DNA of 64,000 nt, taken from positions 145,887 through 209,886 of the forward strand of contig CADADN010000003.1 in NCBI GenBank assembly GCA_902786665.1. The letters are read 5' to 3'. Origin of the DNA: an uncultured Prevotellaceae bacterium (GTDB taxonomy: Bacteria; Bacteroidota; Bacteroidia; Bacteroidales; Bacteroidaceae). Of this stretch, positions 19,409 through 26,245 are shown one piece after another (position 1 is the stretch's first letter; each line of letters starts with the position of its first letter). The translations under genes were made by a program, and so were the position numbers. The notes below the pieces were generated by a model. The model was not told the origin of the DNA. It did no database searches and worked only from the letters and a program-made list of their open reading frames with translations.

Positions 19409-20959
19409 ATGAATAATATCAACTATCGGAAATTCAACAAACTGGTGGCATCCGTGGCGATGGCTGGCATCATCTTGACGGCTTTATGGGCTTGCGGAAG
19501 CACTTCCACTGTTGAAGCTACTCAGTCTCCCGCAAAAAGAGAGTTCAGGGCCGCATGGATACAAGCTGTCAACGGCCAATGGATCGGCATGACGACACAA
19601 CAGATGCAGAAGACATTGACATACCAGCTCGACGAATTATGGAAAGATGGTGTCAATGCCATCATCTTCCAAGTCAGGCCTGAGTGTGACGCACTATATA
19701 AAAGCGATATCGAGCCTTGGAGCAGATTCCTTACCGGGGAACAGGGCAAGGCGCCGAGTCCATATTGGGACCCACTTCAATGGATGGTTGACGAATGCCA
19801 TAAAAGAGGGATGGAGCTGCATGCTTGGATCAACCCTTATAGGGCAAGGACGAAGACAACAAAGGAACTCGCCTCAAACCACATCGCTGCCAAAAAACCG
19901 GAATGGTGCTTCGAATACGACGGGCTGCTCATCCTGAATCCTGGCGTTCCTCAGACAAGAGATTATATCTGCAAGGTGGTGGATGATATCGTCAGCAGGT
20001 ATGACATTGACGGATTGCATATCGACGATTATTTCTACCCTTATCCTGTGGCCGGGGTTCCCATCAACGATGACAGGGAGTTTGAGCGATACAACAATGG
20101 ATTCTCCAATAGGGGTGACTGGAGACGAGACAATGTCAATGTATTCATCAAGCAGTTGTACAAAACCATTCATGATAGAAAGCCATGGGTGAAGTTCGGC
20201 GTGTCGCCTTTTGGAATTTACAGGAACAGCAAGTCCGACCCGAAAGTGGGAAGTGCAACAAACGGAACGCAGAATTATGACGACCTCTATGCCGACGTCT
20301 TGCTATGGGTGAACAATGGATGGGTGGATTATTGTGTACCCCAACTCTATTGGGAAATAGGTCACAAGGCTGCCGATTACAAGACGCTTATCAACTGGTG
20401 GGACAAACATGCTGCCAATAGGCCGCTTTACATCGGGGAAGACGTGGAGAGAACCGTGAAATACCCTGACCCGGACAATCCCAACTCGCATCAAATGGGA
20501 GCAAAATTTAGATTGCATAAGCAAATGCCGAATGTGAAGGGCACTGTGTTGTGGTATGCAAAGACGACTGTAGACAACGTGGGTAACTATGGTGCAGCTC
20601 TTAGGGGAAACTACTGGAGATACAAGGCTTTGCAACCCAATATGCCGTTCATCGACGACAAGGCTCCCGCCAAACCGAAAAAAGTGAAACAGGTGAAGAC
20701 TGATGATGGGTATGTGCTTTTCTGGACGGGACCCAAAGCCTCCGGATGGAAAGACAAGGCTGTCAAATATGTCGTTTACAGGTTTGCTGAGAATGAGGAC
20801 ATCAATTTGGCTGACCCGTCCAAGATCGTTGCCGTCACTGCGAATACTTTCTACAAGTTGCCCTACAAGGATGGCAGCACCAAATGGAAATATGTGGTGT
20901 CTTCTCTCGACAGAATGAGCAATGAGAGCAATGGGGTGGTCGTGAAAGTGAAACTTTGA
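19409..20959 (+). CDS. GHL10 family lipoprotein (glycosyl-hydrolase-like)
   Basis: 516 residues. The N-terminal segment ends in ALWACGS, a lipobox with Cys near residue 29. The main domain matches GHL10/COG1649: REFRAAWIQAVNG, VNAIIFQVRPECDALYKS, HAWINPYRARTK and DGLHIDDYFYPYP, a TIM-barrel pattern with acidic residues at strand ends. A Fn3-like domain follows from about 420. Members are thought to cut or bind peptidoglycan or other envelope glycans; activity is unproven for most. It starts 34 bp after the terminator and no separate TAnnTTTG promoter was found, so read-through is possible. Confidence 0.85.
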   Translation: MNNINYRKFNKLVASVAMAGIILTALWACGSTSTVEATQSPAKREFRAAWIQAVNGQWIGMTTQQMQKTLTYQLDELWKDGVNAIIFQVRPECDALYKSDIEPWSRFLTGEQGKAPSPYWDPLQWMVDECHKRGMELHAWINPYRARTKTTKELASNHIAAKKPEWCFEYDGLLILNPGVPQTRDYICKVVDDIVSRYDIDGLHIDDYFYPYPVAGVPINDDREFERYNNGFSNRGDWRRDNVNVFIKQLYKTIHDRKPWVKFGVSPFGIYRNSKSDPKVGSATNGTQNYDDLYADVLLWVNNGWVDYCVPQLYWEIGHKAADYKTLINWWDKHAANRPLYIGEDVERTVKYPDPDNPNSHQMGAKFRLHKQMPNVKGTVLWYAKTTVDNVGNYGAALRGNYWRYKALQPNMPFIDDKAPAKPKKVKQVKTDDGYVLFWTGPKASGWKDKAVKYVVYRFAENEDINLADPSKIVAVTANTFYKLPYKDGSTKWKYVVSSLDRMSNESNGVVVKVKL

Positions 20960-21000
20960 CGGTTTTTATACTCATTCCTTGCTAAAAAATCGAAAAAAAA

Positions 21001-21030
21001 TTGCCGAGTGAAAAAAATATGCTATTTTTG
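21001..21030 (+). promoter_or_regulatory. Promoter of the 269-aa lipoprotein gene
   Basis: TTG at 21001-21003, 19 bp, TATTTTTG at 21023-21030. Transcription would start near 21037, so the real ATG is 21070 and not the TTG at 21001. Confidence 0.65.
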
Positions 21031-21069
21031 CAAACGCTAATAGAATATGTTCAACAAAAAAAATCAATT

Positions 21070-21879
21070 ATGAAAAAAACTTTCCGTTCCATCTGTATGG
21101 CTTTCATCGGCCTCTCCGTGTTGATGATGGCTAGTTGCGACAAATCCGCAGCGGTGAAGGAAGCTGCTGATGCTGCCGCGAAATCCTGCCCCATCAAACT
21201 CGGGCCTGTTGGCGAAGCTACCGCCTTCTCTGTTGACAACGAGGCTCTCGTTTGCGACATCACTCCAGATTCTGCTTTCATCTCCAATGAAAACGTGGAC
21301 AAGTCTCTCGTTGCCAAGTTCCTTGCTATTGAACTTCTGCGCAATACTCCTGAACTCTTCACCAAATTGATTGAAAGTGAGATGGGGCTGAAAGGAAATG
21401 TAAAACTCGGTTCTGGAAATGTGGAGGCTTTTGTCGACGGCCCGGAGCTTGCAAGCTTCAGCAAGCAAGCCACAGGGGCAAATGGAAAATATGCATCTAT
21501 TTTGCTGCCTCTCGTCAATCAATATCTTAACTCTCAAAAGCAGAAAGAATTAGGCGAGGGTCTTACCTTCAAAAAAGTTCAGGTCAAAGGGTCGAAGGAA
21601 GAAGTCGAGATCAATGTCGATGAAAGCAAAATATCATTTGACGACCTTAAGAGGAAAACCATGAATCTTAAAGAAAATGAGAAAGTGGAATATCTTAAAG
21701 ATTTTGTAGGTATGGCACTTCCTCTGGTGGCCGAAATGGGATACGACCTGGATTATCTGTTCTTGTTCAAGTCTGGTCAGCAAACCTATATGGAAATCAC
21801 TGCTGATGAAATCAATGCTTATTTGAGTAAAGATAATGCTACAGAAAATAAGGAAGAAGCTAAAGAAGAGAAAAAATAA
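21070..21879 (+). CDS. Lipoprotein of unknown function, 269 aa
   Basis: Signal peptide with lipobox LMMASC (Cys near residue 23) marks a membrane lipoprotein. The mature part has no recognised domain; it alternates helices and strands and ends in a low-complexity acidic and lysine tail (ENKEEAKEEKK). It has its own promoter and a strong terminator, so it is a single-gene unit. It uses mostly CGN arginine codons, unlike most plus-strand neighbours. Function unknown. Confidence 0.8.
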   Translation: MKKTFRSICMAFIGLSVLMMASCDKSAAVKEAADAAAKSCPIKLGPVGEATAFSVDNEALVCDITPDSAFISNENVDKSLVAKFLAIELLRNTPELFTKLIESEMGLKGNVKLGSGNVEAFVDGPELASFSKQATGANGKYASILLPLVNQYLNSQKQKELGEGLTFKKVQVKGSKEEVEINVDESKISFDDLKRKTMNLKENEKVEYLKDFVGMALPLVAEMGYDLDYLFLFKSGQQTYMEITADEINAYLSKDNATENKEEAKEEKK

Positions 21880-21903
21880 TCTTTGAAAGTAACTTTGACT
21901 TAA

Positions 21904-21950
21904 CCTCTCCTCTACACGTTGTTTTATGACGTGGCGAGGAGAGGTTTTTT
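21904..21950 (+). terminator. Intrinsic terminator after the lipoprotein gene
   Basis: CCTCTCCTC pairs with GAGGAGAGG (9 bp), with CACGT/ACGTG further in, then six T. Confidence 0.85.
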
Positions 21951-22000
21951 ATGAAATAAGGTGATGGTGAATGAAAAGGGTTCGTGCAAACGAGCGAACT

Positions 22001-22972
22001 TCAAGATTCAATATCAATTTCCTTTTCCTTTTCTTTTTCCTTTTCTTCAATAGGCTCGATATGGATGCCTACATGGGTGGATTCTCCATATTTTGCCTTC
22101 AACTTGTCCTCGATGTTCGTGGCATGGAAGTGAGCTGAGGTTACGCTCAGGTCACCAGGGACTCGGATATGCATTTCTATAGCGATGCTCCTGCCGATAC
22201 GGCGTGTCATCAAATGGTGGACGTCGGTAACGTTTTCTTCCATGGAGGCAATCTTTATAATCTCATCTTCCAAATCTTTAGGAAGACTCTCCTCTAGCAA
22301 CTCTGCTATCGCAGCCTTGATCAGAACGTAGGCTATGCGTATGATGAAGAAACTGACTATCACAGAGGTTATGGGATCCAACACACGCCATTTCTCACCC
22401 AACAGGATGGCTCCGCCGATACCGATGGTGGTGCCGAGGGAAGAAAGGGCATCGGAACGGTGATGCCAGGCGTTGGCTGCAAGTGCCGGGGAATGGGTCT
22501 TACGTGATGTGCGAATGGTGAAACGGTAGCACCATTCCTTTAGAACCATACTGACAATGGCGGCTATGAGGGCAATGTATCCAGGACGCTTTAACACCTC
22601 GCCTTGAAAGGCTTGTAGAGACAATTTGGCACCGTTGTAGCAAATCATCAAACCGACGAAAAGTAGTACGAGGCCTATCAGTACCGTGCAAAGGGTCTCA
22701 AACTTTCCATGGCCGTAGTCGTGATTCTTGTCTTTGGGGCGCACACCCATTTTTACGAATATCAGCACGATGAAGTCCGTCAACAAATCCGAAACGGAAT
22801 GTACTGCGTCGGCAAGCATGGCTGCCGATGAGCCCAAGACGGCGGCGGTGAATTTAAATACCGTTAAGAGAAGGTTTACAAGAGTACCCCTCAATGTCAC
22901 TCTCACTATTTCTTGGTCTGCTTCTTTTTCGTTTATGGCAGATGACATGTGGCCTGTTAGTTTATCGTTCAT
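22001..22972 (-). CDS. Cation diffusion facilitator (CDF) metal efflux protein
   Basis: 323 residues. Six helices carry the two metal-site pairs of the family: ADAVHSVSD in helix 2 and HHRSD in helix 5. DYGHGKFE is the loop after helix 2. A cytoplasmic ferredoxin-like domain follows (from about 215; VTDVHHLMTRRIGRSIAIEMHIRV), with a Glu/Lys repeat tail (EEKEKEKEKE). Zn2+ or Fe2+/Mn2+ export is expected for this branch; metal choice cannot be settled, though HxxxD in both sites fits zinc or iron. Single gene with its own promoter. Confidence 0.92.
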   Translation of the reverse strand: MNDKLTGHMSSAINEKEADQEIVRVTLRGTLVNLLLTVFKFTAAVLGSSAAMLADAVHSVSDLLTDFIVLIFVKMGVRPKDKNHDYGHGKFETLCTVLIGLVLLFVGLMICYNGAKLSLQAFQGEVLKRPGYIALIAAIVSMVLKEWCYRFTIRTSRKTHSPALAANAWHHRSDALSSLGTTIGIGGAILLGEKWRVLDPITSVIVSFFIIRIAYVLIKAAIAELLEESLPKDLEDEIIKIASMEENVTDVHHLMTRRIGRSIAIEMHIRVPGDLSVTSAHFHATNIEDKLKAKYGESTHVGIHIEPIEEKEKEKEKEIDIES

Positions 22973-22994
22973 AGCAGATAACTTGCGTTCGCTG

Positions 22995-23026
22995 CAAATT
23001 TACAACCTTATTTCCTATTTTGCAAA
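22995..23026 (-). promoter_or_regulatory. Promoter of the CDF gene
   Basis: Minus strand TTTG (23023-23026), 20 bp, TAAATTTG (22995-23002), just before the ATG at 22972. Full consensus. Confidence 0.75.
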
Positions 23027-23322
23027 AAAAATGGGACAAACTGCTCGCTTTTTCATTAAAAGTGTTGTTTTTAACCTCTGTTATCCCAAAATCCACCATG
23101 GGAATGAAGTTCCCGAAAGAGCGTTGCTGGCATTTGAAGAAATCTATCTTCTACTTTTTATATAACTCAACTTTCACAATTACTCCCCTCTAAGATGGGG
23201 ACTGGGGGCGTTGGCCTATGCGTATCTTTCTTCGAATCCAAAAAGTCAAGCGAATGGGATACGAGTAAAAAAATAAGTTGGGTGGGGCGAAATGAAAAAA
23301 ATGTAAAATTTCAAACGAATAA
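23027..23322. other. Spacer before the tRNA, no gene seen
   Basis: About 300 bp between the CDF promoter and the tRNA promoter. Only short frames of poor composition occur; no repeat or hairpin stands out. Confidence 0.5.
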
Positions 23323-23354
23323 TTTGGATATCAAGGAATTTATCACTAATTTTG
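23323..23354 (+). promoter_or_regulatory. Promoter of tRNA-Arg
   Basis: TTTG at 23323-23326, 20 bp, TAATTTTG at 23347-23354, 14 bp before the mature tRNA 5' end. Confidence 0.75.
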
Positions 23355-23368
23355 CAGCCGTTTTAGCT

Positions 23369-23442
23369 GGTTCCGTAGCTCAGCTGGATAGAGCAACTGC
23401 CTTCTAAGCAGTAGGTCTTGGGTTCGAGCCCCAACGGAATCA
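23369..23442 (+). tRNA. trnR: tRNA-Arg (anticodon TCT)
   Basis: A 74-nt cloverleaf: acceptor GGTTCCG/CGGAATC (one G-U pair), D arm GCTC...GAGC, anticodon stem ACTGC/GCAGT around CTTCTAA, which gives anticodon TCT, variable loop AGGTC, T arm TTGGG-TTCGAGC-CCCAA. CCA is not encoded. It reads AGA and AGG, which are common arginine codons in the plus-strand genes nearby. Its last 15 bases are the left attachment copy of the mini-island that follows. Confidence 0.95.
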
Positions 23443-23443
23443 C
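23429..23443. other. Left attachment site (attL) within tRNA-Arg
   Basis: CCCCAACGGAATCAC, the tRNA 3' end plus one base, recurs exactly at 25083-25097. Direct repeats of a tRNA end are the footprint of tyrosine-integrase insertion. Confidence 0.75.
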
Positions 23444-23445
23444 AG

Positions 23446-23508
23446 AAAGGCAAGGGGTTGAGAATCAATAAGATACATAAAAGATTCCAATCCCTGCCTT
23501 TTCTTTTT
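23446..23508 (+). terminator. Terminator brought in behind tRNA-Arg
   Basis: AAAGGCAAGGGGTTG...AATC (23446-23466) pairs with GATT...AATCCCTGCCTTT (23483-23501), followed by a TTCTTTTT tract. It would replace the tRNA terminator displaced to 25106-25152 by the insertion. Confidence 0.7.
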
Positions 23509-23760
23509 AGGCAGCATCTAGAGCCCTTTTTAGGGCAAAATATCAACTTTATCAACTTATTATCGATATTTTTGTACACATATAGCACACAAATTGCACA
23601 CAAGATGAAAGACATATCCATATTTGTAGATAATAGGGACGAGAAGGTTACCCATTGAGACGATATCGAGGGCGTTGGGTCACACCGTCGGTGCGTCGGT
23701 GACTTCCATCTACATTTGTAAAACTGGGTGCAAAATTATACATTGCTCCGGAGAAAGGCT

Positions 23761-23827
23761 GGTCTGTGCCTATGGCTCTCCTTACGTTCGGCTACGCCTC
23801 ACTCCTGGAGAGCCATAGGCACAGACC
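23761..23827. repeat. Perfect 21-bp inverted repeat with 25-base loop
   Basis: Arms 23761-23781 and 23807-23827 are exact reverse complements (GGTCTGTGCC... / ...GGCACAGACC). It is far longer than a terminator stem and has no T tract. It may be a palindromic intergenic repeat or an element end. Confidence 0.85.
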
Positions 23828-23855
23828 GAAACAAGCCAAATAAACAATGGTTAGT

Positions 23856-23892
23856 GGTACACTTTTCGATTATTAGGGGGGGTACACTTTTC
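23856..23892. repeat. 12-bp direct repeat pair, possible transposon end
   Basis: GGTACACTTTTC at 23856-23867 and again at 23881-23892, 25 bp apart, with a G run between. Spaced short repeats of this kind occur at IS21-family ends; no transposase is present, so this is tentative. Confidence 0.4.
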
Positions 23893-24018
23893 AGTTACAA
23901 TCTACACATCTACATTCACTTCGACAACAAAAATATTGACGACGCAAACAGGAAGGTGATTGATATGGTGGAAATGAAAGATGAAATATGAATTATAAGA
24001 AAATGCATTTTTTACTAT

Positions 24019-24039
24019 AAATTTTTGTAGTAAAAATTT
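24019..24039. promoter_or_regulatory. Palindromic operator before hicA
   Basis: Arms AAATTTTT and AAAAATTT (8 bp, perfect) around GTAGT overlap the -33 box of the hicAB promoter; outer ACTAT/ATAGT extend the symmetry. HicB proteins with a DNA-binding end repress their own operon, so this is the likely binding site. Confidence 0.6.
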
Positions 24040-24068
24040 GTATAATAGTATTATTTTTACTACCTTTG
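24037..24068 (+). promoter_or_regulatory. Promoter of hicAB
   Basis: TTTG at 24037-24040, 20 bp, TACCTTTG at 24061-24068, 28 bp before the hicA ATG. Confidence 0.8.
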
Positions 24069-24096
24069 CATAGTCAAGCAATAATACTTTGCAACA

Positions 24097-24294
24097 ATGA
24101 AAAGATACAAAGTGATAGAGGTGATAAGGATGCTCGTTAAGGACGGATGGGTAGAGCAAAAGAGGAAATCCACCGACCACCGGCAGTTCAAGCATCCGAC
24201 AAAGCCTGGCAAGGTGACAGTGAGAGGCCACGATAACGAAGTGTTAAGCCAATTTTTACTGAATAGCATTTGGAAACAGGCAGGGTGGAAATGA
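24097..24294 (+). CDS. hicA: HicA mRNA interferase toxin
   Basis: 65 residues, the normal size for HicA. The dsRBD-like fold is shown by VIEVIRMLVKDGW, then KSTDHRQFKHPTKPGKVTV and a C-terminal helix LSQFLLNSIWKQAGWK. His28 in STDHRQF stands at the place of the catalytic histidine of the usual GSHH motif, although the Gly-Ser is changed to Ser-Thr-Asp. HicA cleaves mRNA when freed from HicB. hicB follows 45 bp later in the same direction. Confidence 0.88.
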   Translation: MKRYKVIEVIRMLVKDGWVEQKRKSTDHRQFKHPTKPGKVTVRGHDNEVLSQFLLNSIWKQAGWK

Positions 24295-24339
24295 CCACCC
24301 TAGCCTCAATAAAATAGACAATACAACCTTCAACCTACA

Positions 24340-24759
24340 ATGAAAATGGAAAAAATTATAGTTAGCGTGCAATGGTGTGACAAGAACTTTGGTGCATCAC
24401 TTAGCGAGAATGTACCTGGAGCAGTGGTGCTCACCGCCGGCACATATGAGGAACTTCAGCGGGAGGTTCCAGAGACCCTGCGCTTCCATATAGAAGGTAT
24501 GATCGAGGATGGCGACGATGTCCCTCAGTGGTTGCGTGACGGGGAATATGAGATTGAATATAACCTTGTAGACGTTCCGACTCTACTTCATGTTTACGGA
24601 CCGTTTGTCACGCTTGCCGCCATAAGCCGTGCAACCGGAATTAACCAACGACAGCTGTCTCATTACGCAAACGGAATCAAGCGACCGCGTGCGCAACAAC
24701 GGCAGCGTATCGTGGACGGCCTTCACAAAATCGGGCGTGAATTACTCACCGTTGAATAG
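24340..24759 (+). CDS. hicB: HicB antitoxin with helix-turn-helix end
   Basis: 139 residues. The first 60 (IIVSVQWCDKNFGASLSENVPGAVVL...) form the degenerate RNase H-like HicB fold that caps HicA; the end (about 92-135: LAAISRATGINQRQLSHYANGIKRP) is a Cro/XRE-type helix-turn-helix, so the protein should bind the palindrome at 24019-24039. Two start ATGs, 24340 and 24346, are possible. A terminator follows at 24795. Confidence 0.88.
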   Translation: MKMEKIIVSVQWCDKNFGASLSENVPGAVVLTAGTYEELQREVPETLRFHIEGMIEDGDDVPQWLRDGEYEIEYNLVDVPTLLHVYGPFVTLAAISRATGINQRQLSHYANGIKRPRAQQRQRIVDGLHKIGRELLTVE

Positions 24760-24794
24760 TTTTATTGTTTGACGACATCGCTGTCAACGGCGTG

Positions 24795-24819
24795 CCGGGG
24801 CTGCAAGGCTCCGGTTTTT
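24795..24819 (+). terminator. Terminator of hicAB
   Basis: CCGGGGCT/GGCTCCGG (8 pairs, two G-U) around a GCAA tetraloop, then TTTTT. Confidence 0.75.
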
Positions 24820-24872
24820 ATGGTATAAACGCCCTGCTTACCTTTTTCTTGTGTAAGCTGTCTTATACCATA
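24819..24872. repeat. 10-bp inverted repeat TATGGTATAA/TTATACCATA
   Basis: Arms at 24819-24828 and 24863-24872, 34 bp apart, between hicB and the GTGACCT block. It could be a protein-binding site of the lost recombination module. Confidence 0.5.
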
Positions 24873-24930
24873 CAATACAAAAAGCGGCCAGACTGCGTGG
24901 GCTAAAAGATTTGAAACCACCAAATAATAT

Positions 24931-25043
24931 GTGACCTATTTGTGACCTGTTCTCGTTTTTAGGTCACATTTGGGTCACAATAATGCCACATTATACCGCT
25001 ATTTGCAATCCTATGCAATCCCTTTATTGATGGGAGATTGCAT
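24931..25043. repeat. Paired GTGACCT repeats near the right end, probable integrase arm sites
   Basis: GTGACCT at 24931 and 24942 (11 bp apart) face AGGTCAC at 24961 and GGGTCAC at 24972 (again 11 bp apart). A second pair, ATGCAATC at 25013 and GATTGCAT at 25036, lies nearer the end. One-helical-turn spacing and mirror layout beside an attachment site match arm-type sites of tyrosine recombinases. Confidence 0.6.
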
Positions 25044-25082
25044 AAATAAATGGATTCATTGAAATAATTTTCAATTATGTAA

Positions 25083-25097
25083 CCCCAACGGAATCAC
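25083..25097. other. Right attachment site (attR)
   Basis: Second exact copy of CCCCAACGGAATCAC. It keeps only the tRNA end; the rest of the cloverleaf is absent here, as expected for the far end of a tRNA-targeted insertion. Confidence 0.75.
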
Positions 25098-25105
25098 CAA
25101 AACGT

Positions 25106-25152
25106 AAAGCGTTGTGAATCAATTAGCTATACTGATTGTTCACAACGCTTTT
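25106..25152 (+). terminator. Original tRNA-Arg terminator, displaced
   Basis: AAAGCGTTGTGAA (25106-25118) pairs with TTCACAACGCTTT (25139-25151), then TTCTTTT. It lies 8 bp after attR, where a terminator would follow an uninterrupted tRNA-Arg. Confidence 0.75.
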
Positions 25153-25169
25153 CTTTTAGTTTGATGTCC

Positions 25170-26240
25170 TCAATTCCATCTCATCAATGTGCGCAGGAAA
25201 GCTGTGAGCTCCTCGGCCATCAAGGCGTGGCGCTTCATGGAAGGGTGACCAACGGCACCCATGCCGAGCGAACCATCGTCGGGAGTGAAGTCCATGCGGT
25301 AGACTTGGGTGTCTCCACGACTTGCTGCATCGGCGATGGCGGCATCTTGTGCTTCCCTGATGTCTGTCAGACGCTTGGAAGTCGGGATGGCTCCGATGAT
25401 ATAGACAATCTTGGCATGGGGGTAGTAGCCGCGCAGGGTGTGTGTGAATGACTTGAATGCCTCAGTGAGCTTGCCTTTGTCATATTGTCCCAATGAAGTG
25501 TCGTTGCAACCAAGATTGACACACACCACGTCGGGCTGGTAACGAGAGAAGTCCCACAATTCTCCCTTGGTTGCATAAAAGGTATGGGGAAAGACATTCG
25601 GCATGATCTCATCAGGGATTTTCCCACCATAATTGCGGTAGATGCCGATGCCGCTACGTGCGCACACTTGGCATTGTGCGTTAAGGGCGCGGGCGGTGCG
25701 GGCGGCATAGGTCTCATAGAAGTTTTGCTGGCTGAAAAGGAAACGTTTTTCACTTGCGCTGCCTTCTATGCCGAAACCGCAGGTGATGGAGTTGCCAATG
25801 AACTCGATCTTTCGTTCTGGCAATGTTGGACGTCTTCCCAGTTGGCATCCGTCATCAAGGTAAAGACCACGGAAAGTGGGTTTCTTGTGAAGCCCCTCGA
25901 TGAGATAAGTGAGGGTGAGTCGGTGTTGCCCGTTTTCCAAACCTTTTGCCAGTACTGTGAGGGTTTGCCCTTTCCCTACAAGCACCTTGCGGGGGGAGAG
26001 GTCGTCTATCTCTACCATGAAATAGCCGCAGTCGGCATTGGTTTCCATGGATGCAGAGGTACCGTTGAATACAGCGTGAATTTGGACGCCTGGGTAAGTC
26101 CATACTGCGGAACCAGGTTTGGTGTCCCAACTGATGCGGCCCACGTAAGCGAATCCCGCGTCGGTGGCGGCTATGAAGGTGGATGCATTGACGACAAGAC
26201 TCGCCAATGTCAGCAGCAGTGTGAATGTCGCTTTTCTCAT
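25170..26240 (-). CDS. Carbohydrate esterase family 2-like deacetylase
   Basis: 356 residues with a signal peptide (to about 19). An N-terminal jelly-roll (about 25-135) precedes an SGNH domain with GNSITCGFG (Ser151), a glycine block around IYRNYGG, VNLGCNDTS for the oxyanion Asn, and GHPS with His332. The jelly-roll plus SGNH order is that of CE2 acetylxylan esterases. Enzymes of this kind remove acetyl groups from xylan or other glycans outside the cell. It is the last gene of the SGNH-MBOAT-CE2 operon, 5 bp after the MBOAT gene, so its substrate may be the cell's own acetylated glycan rather than food xylan; both remain open. Confidence 0.85.
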   Translation of the reverse strand: MRKATFTLLLTLASLVVNASTFIAATDAGFAYVGRISWDTKPGSAVWTYPGVQIHAVFNGTSASMETNADCGYFMVEIDDLSPRKVLVGKGQTLTVLAKGLENGQHRLTLTYLIEGLHKKPTFRGLYLDDGCQLGRRPTLPERKIEFIGNSITCGFGIEGSASEKRFLFSQQNFYETYAARTARALNAQCQVCARSGIGIYRNYGGKIPDEIMPNVFPHTFYATKGELWDFSRYQPDVVCVNLGCNDTSLGQYDKGKLTEAFKSFTHTLRGYYPHAKIVYIIGAIPTSKRLTDIREAQDAAIADAASRGDTQVYRMDFTPDDGSLGMGAVGHPSMKRHALMAEELTAFLRTLMRWN

Positions 26241-26245
26241 TTGTG

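Larger units (their letters stand above)
23444..25097. mobile_element. 1.65-kb mini-island integrated at tRNA-Arg, no integrase
   Basis: Bounded by a 15-bp direct repeat of the tRNA end. Contents in order: a terminator for the tRNA, a 67-bp palindrome, a 12-bp direct repeat pair, a short orphan frame that ends at 23991, the hicAB operon with its own promoter, operator and terminator, and a block of paired GTGACCT repeats next to the right end. No integrase, transposase or replication gene is present, so it is either a deletion remnant or an element moved by an integrase elsewhere. Mixed arginine codon use (hicB favours CGN) differs from neighbours. Confidence 0.65.

Noticed and set aside
23458-23658. 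Open frame after tRNA-Arg as an integrase remnant
   Set aside because: It covers the tRNA terminator hairpin and has no tyrosine-recombinase motif.
23893-23991. Short coding end before hicA as a named gene fragment
   Set aside because: Only about 32 codons in one frame; no family can be named, so it is mentioned only as part of the island.
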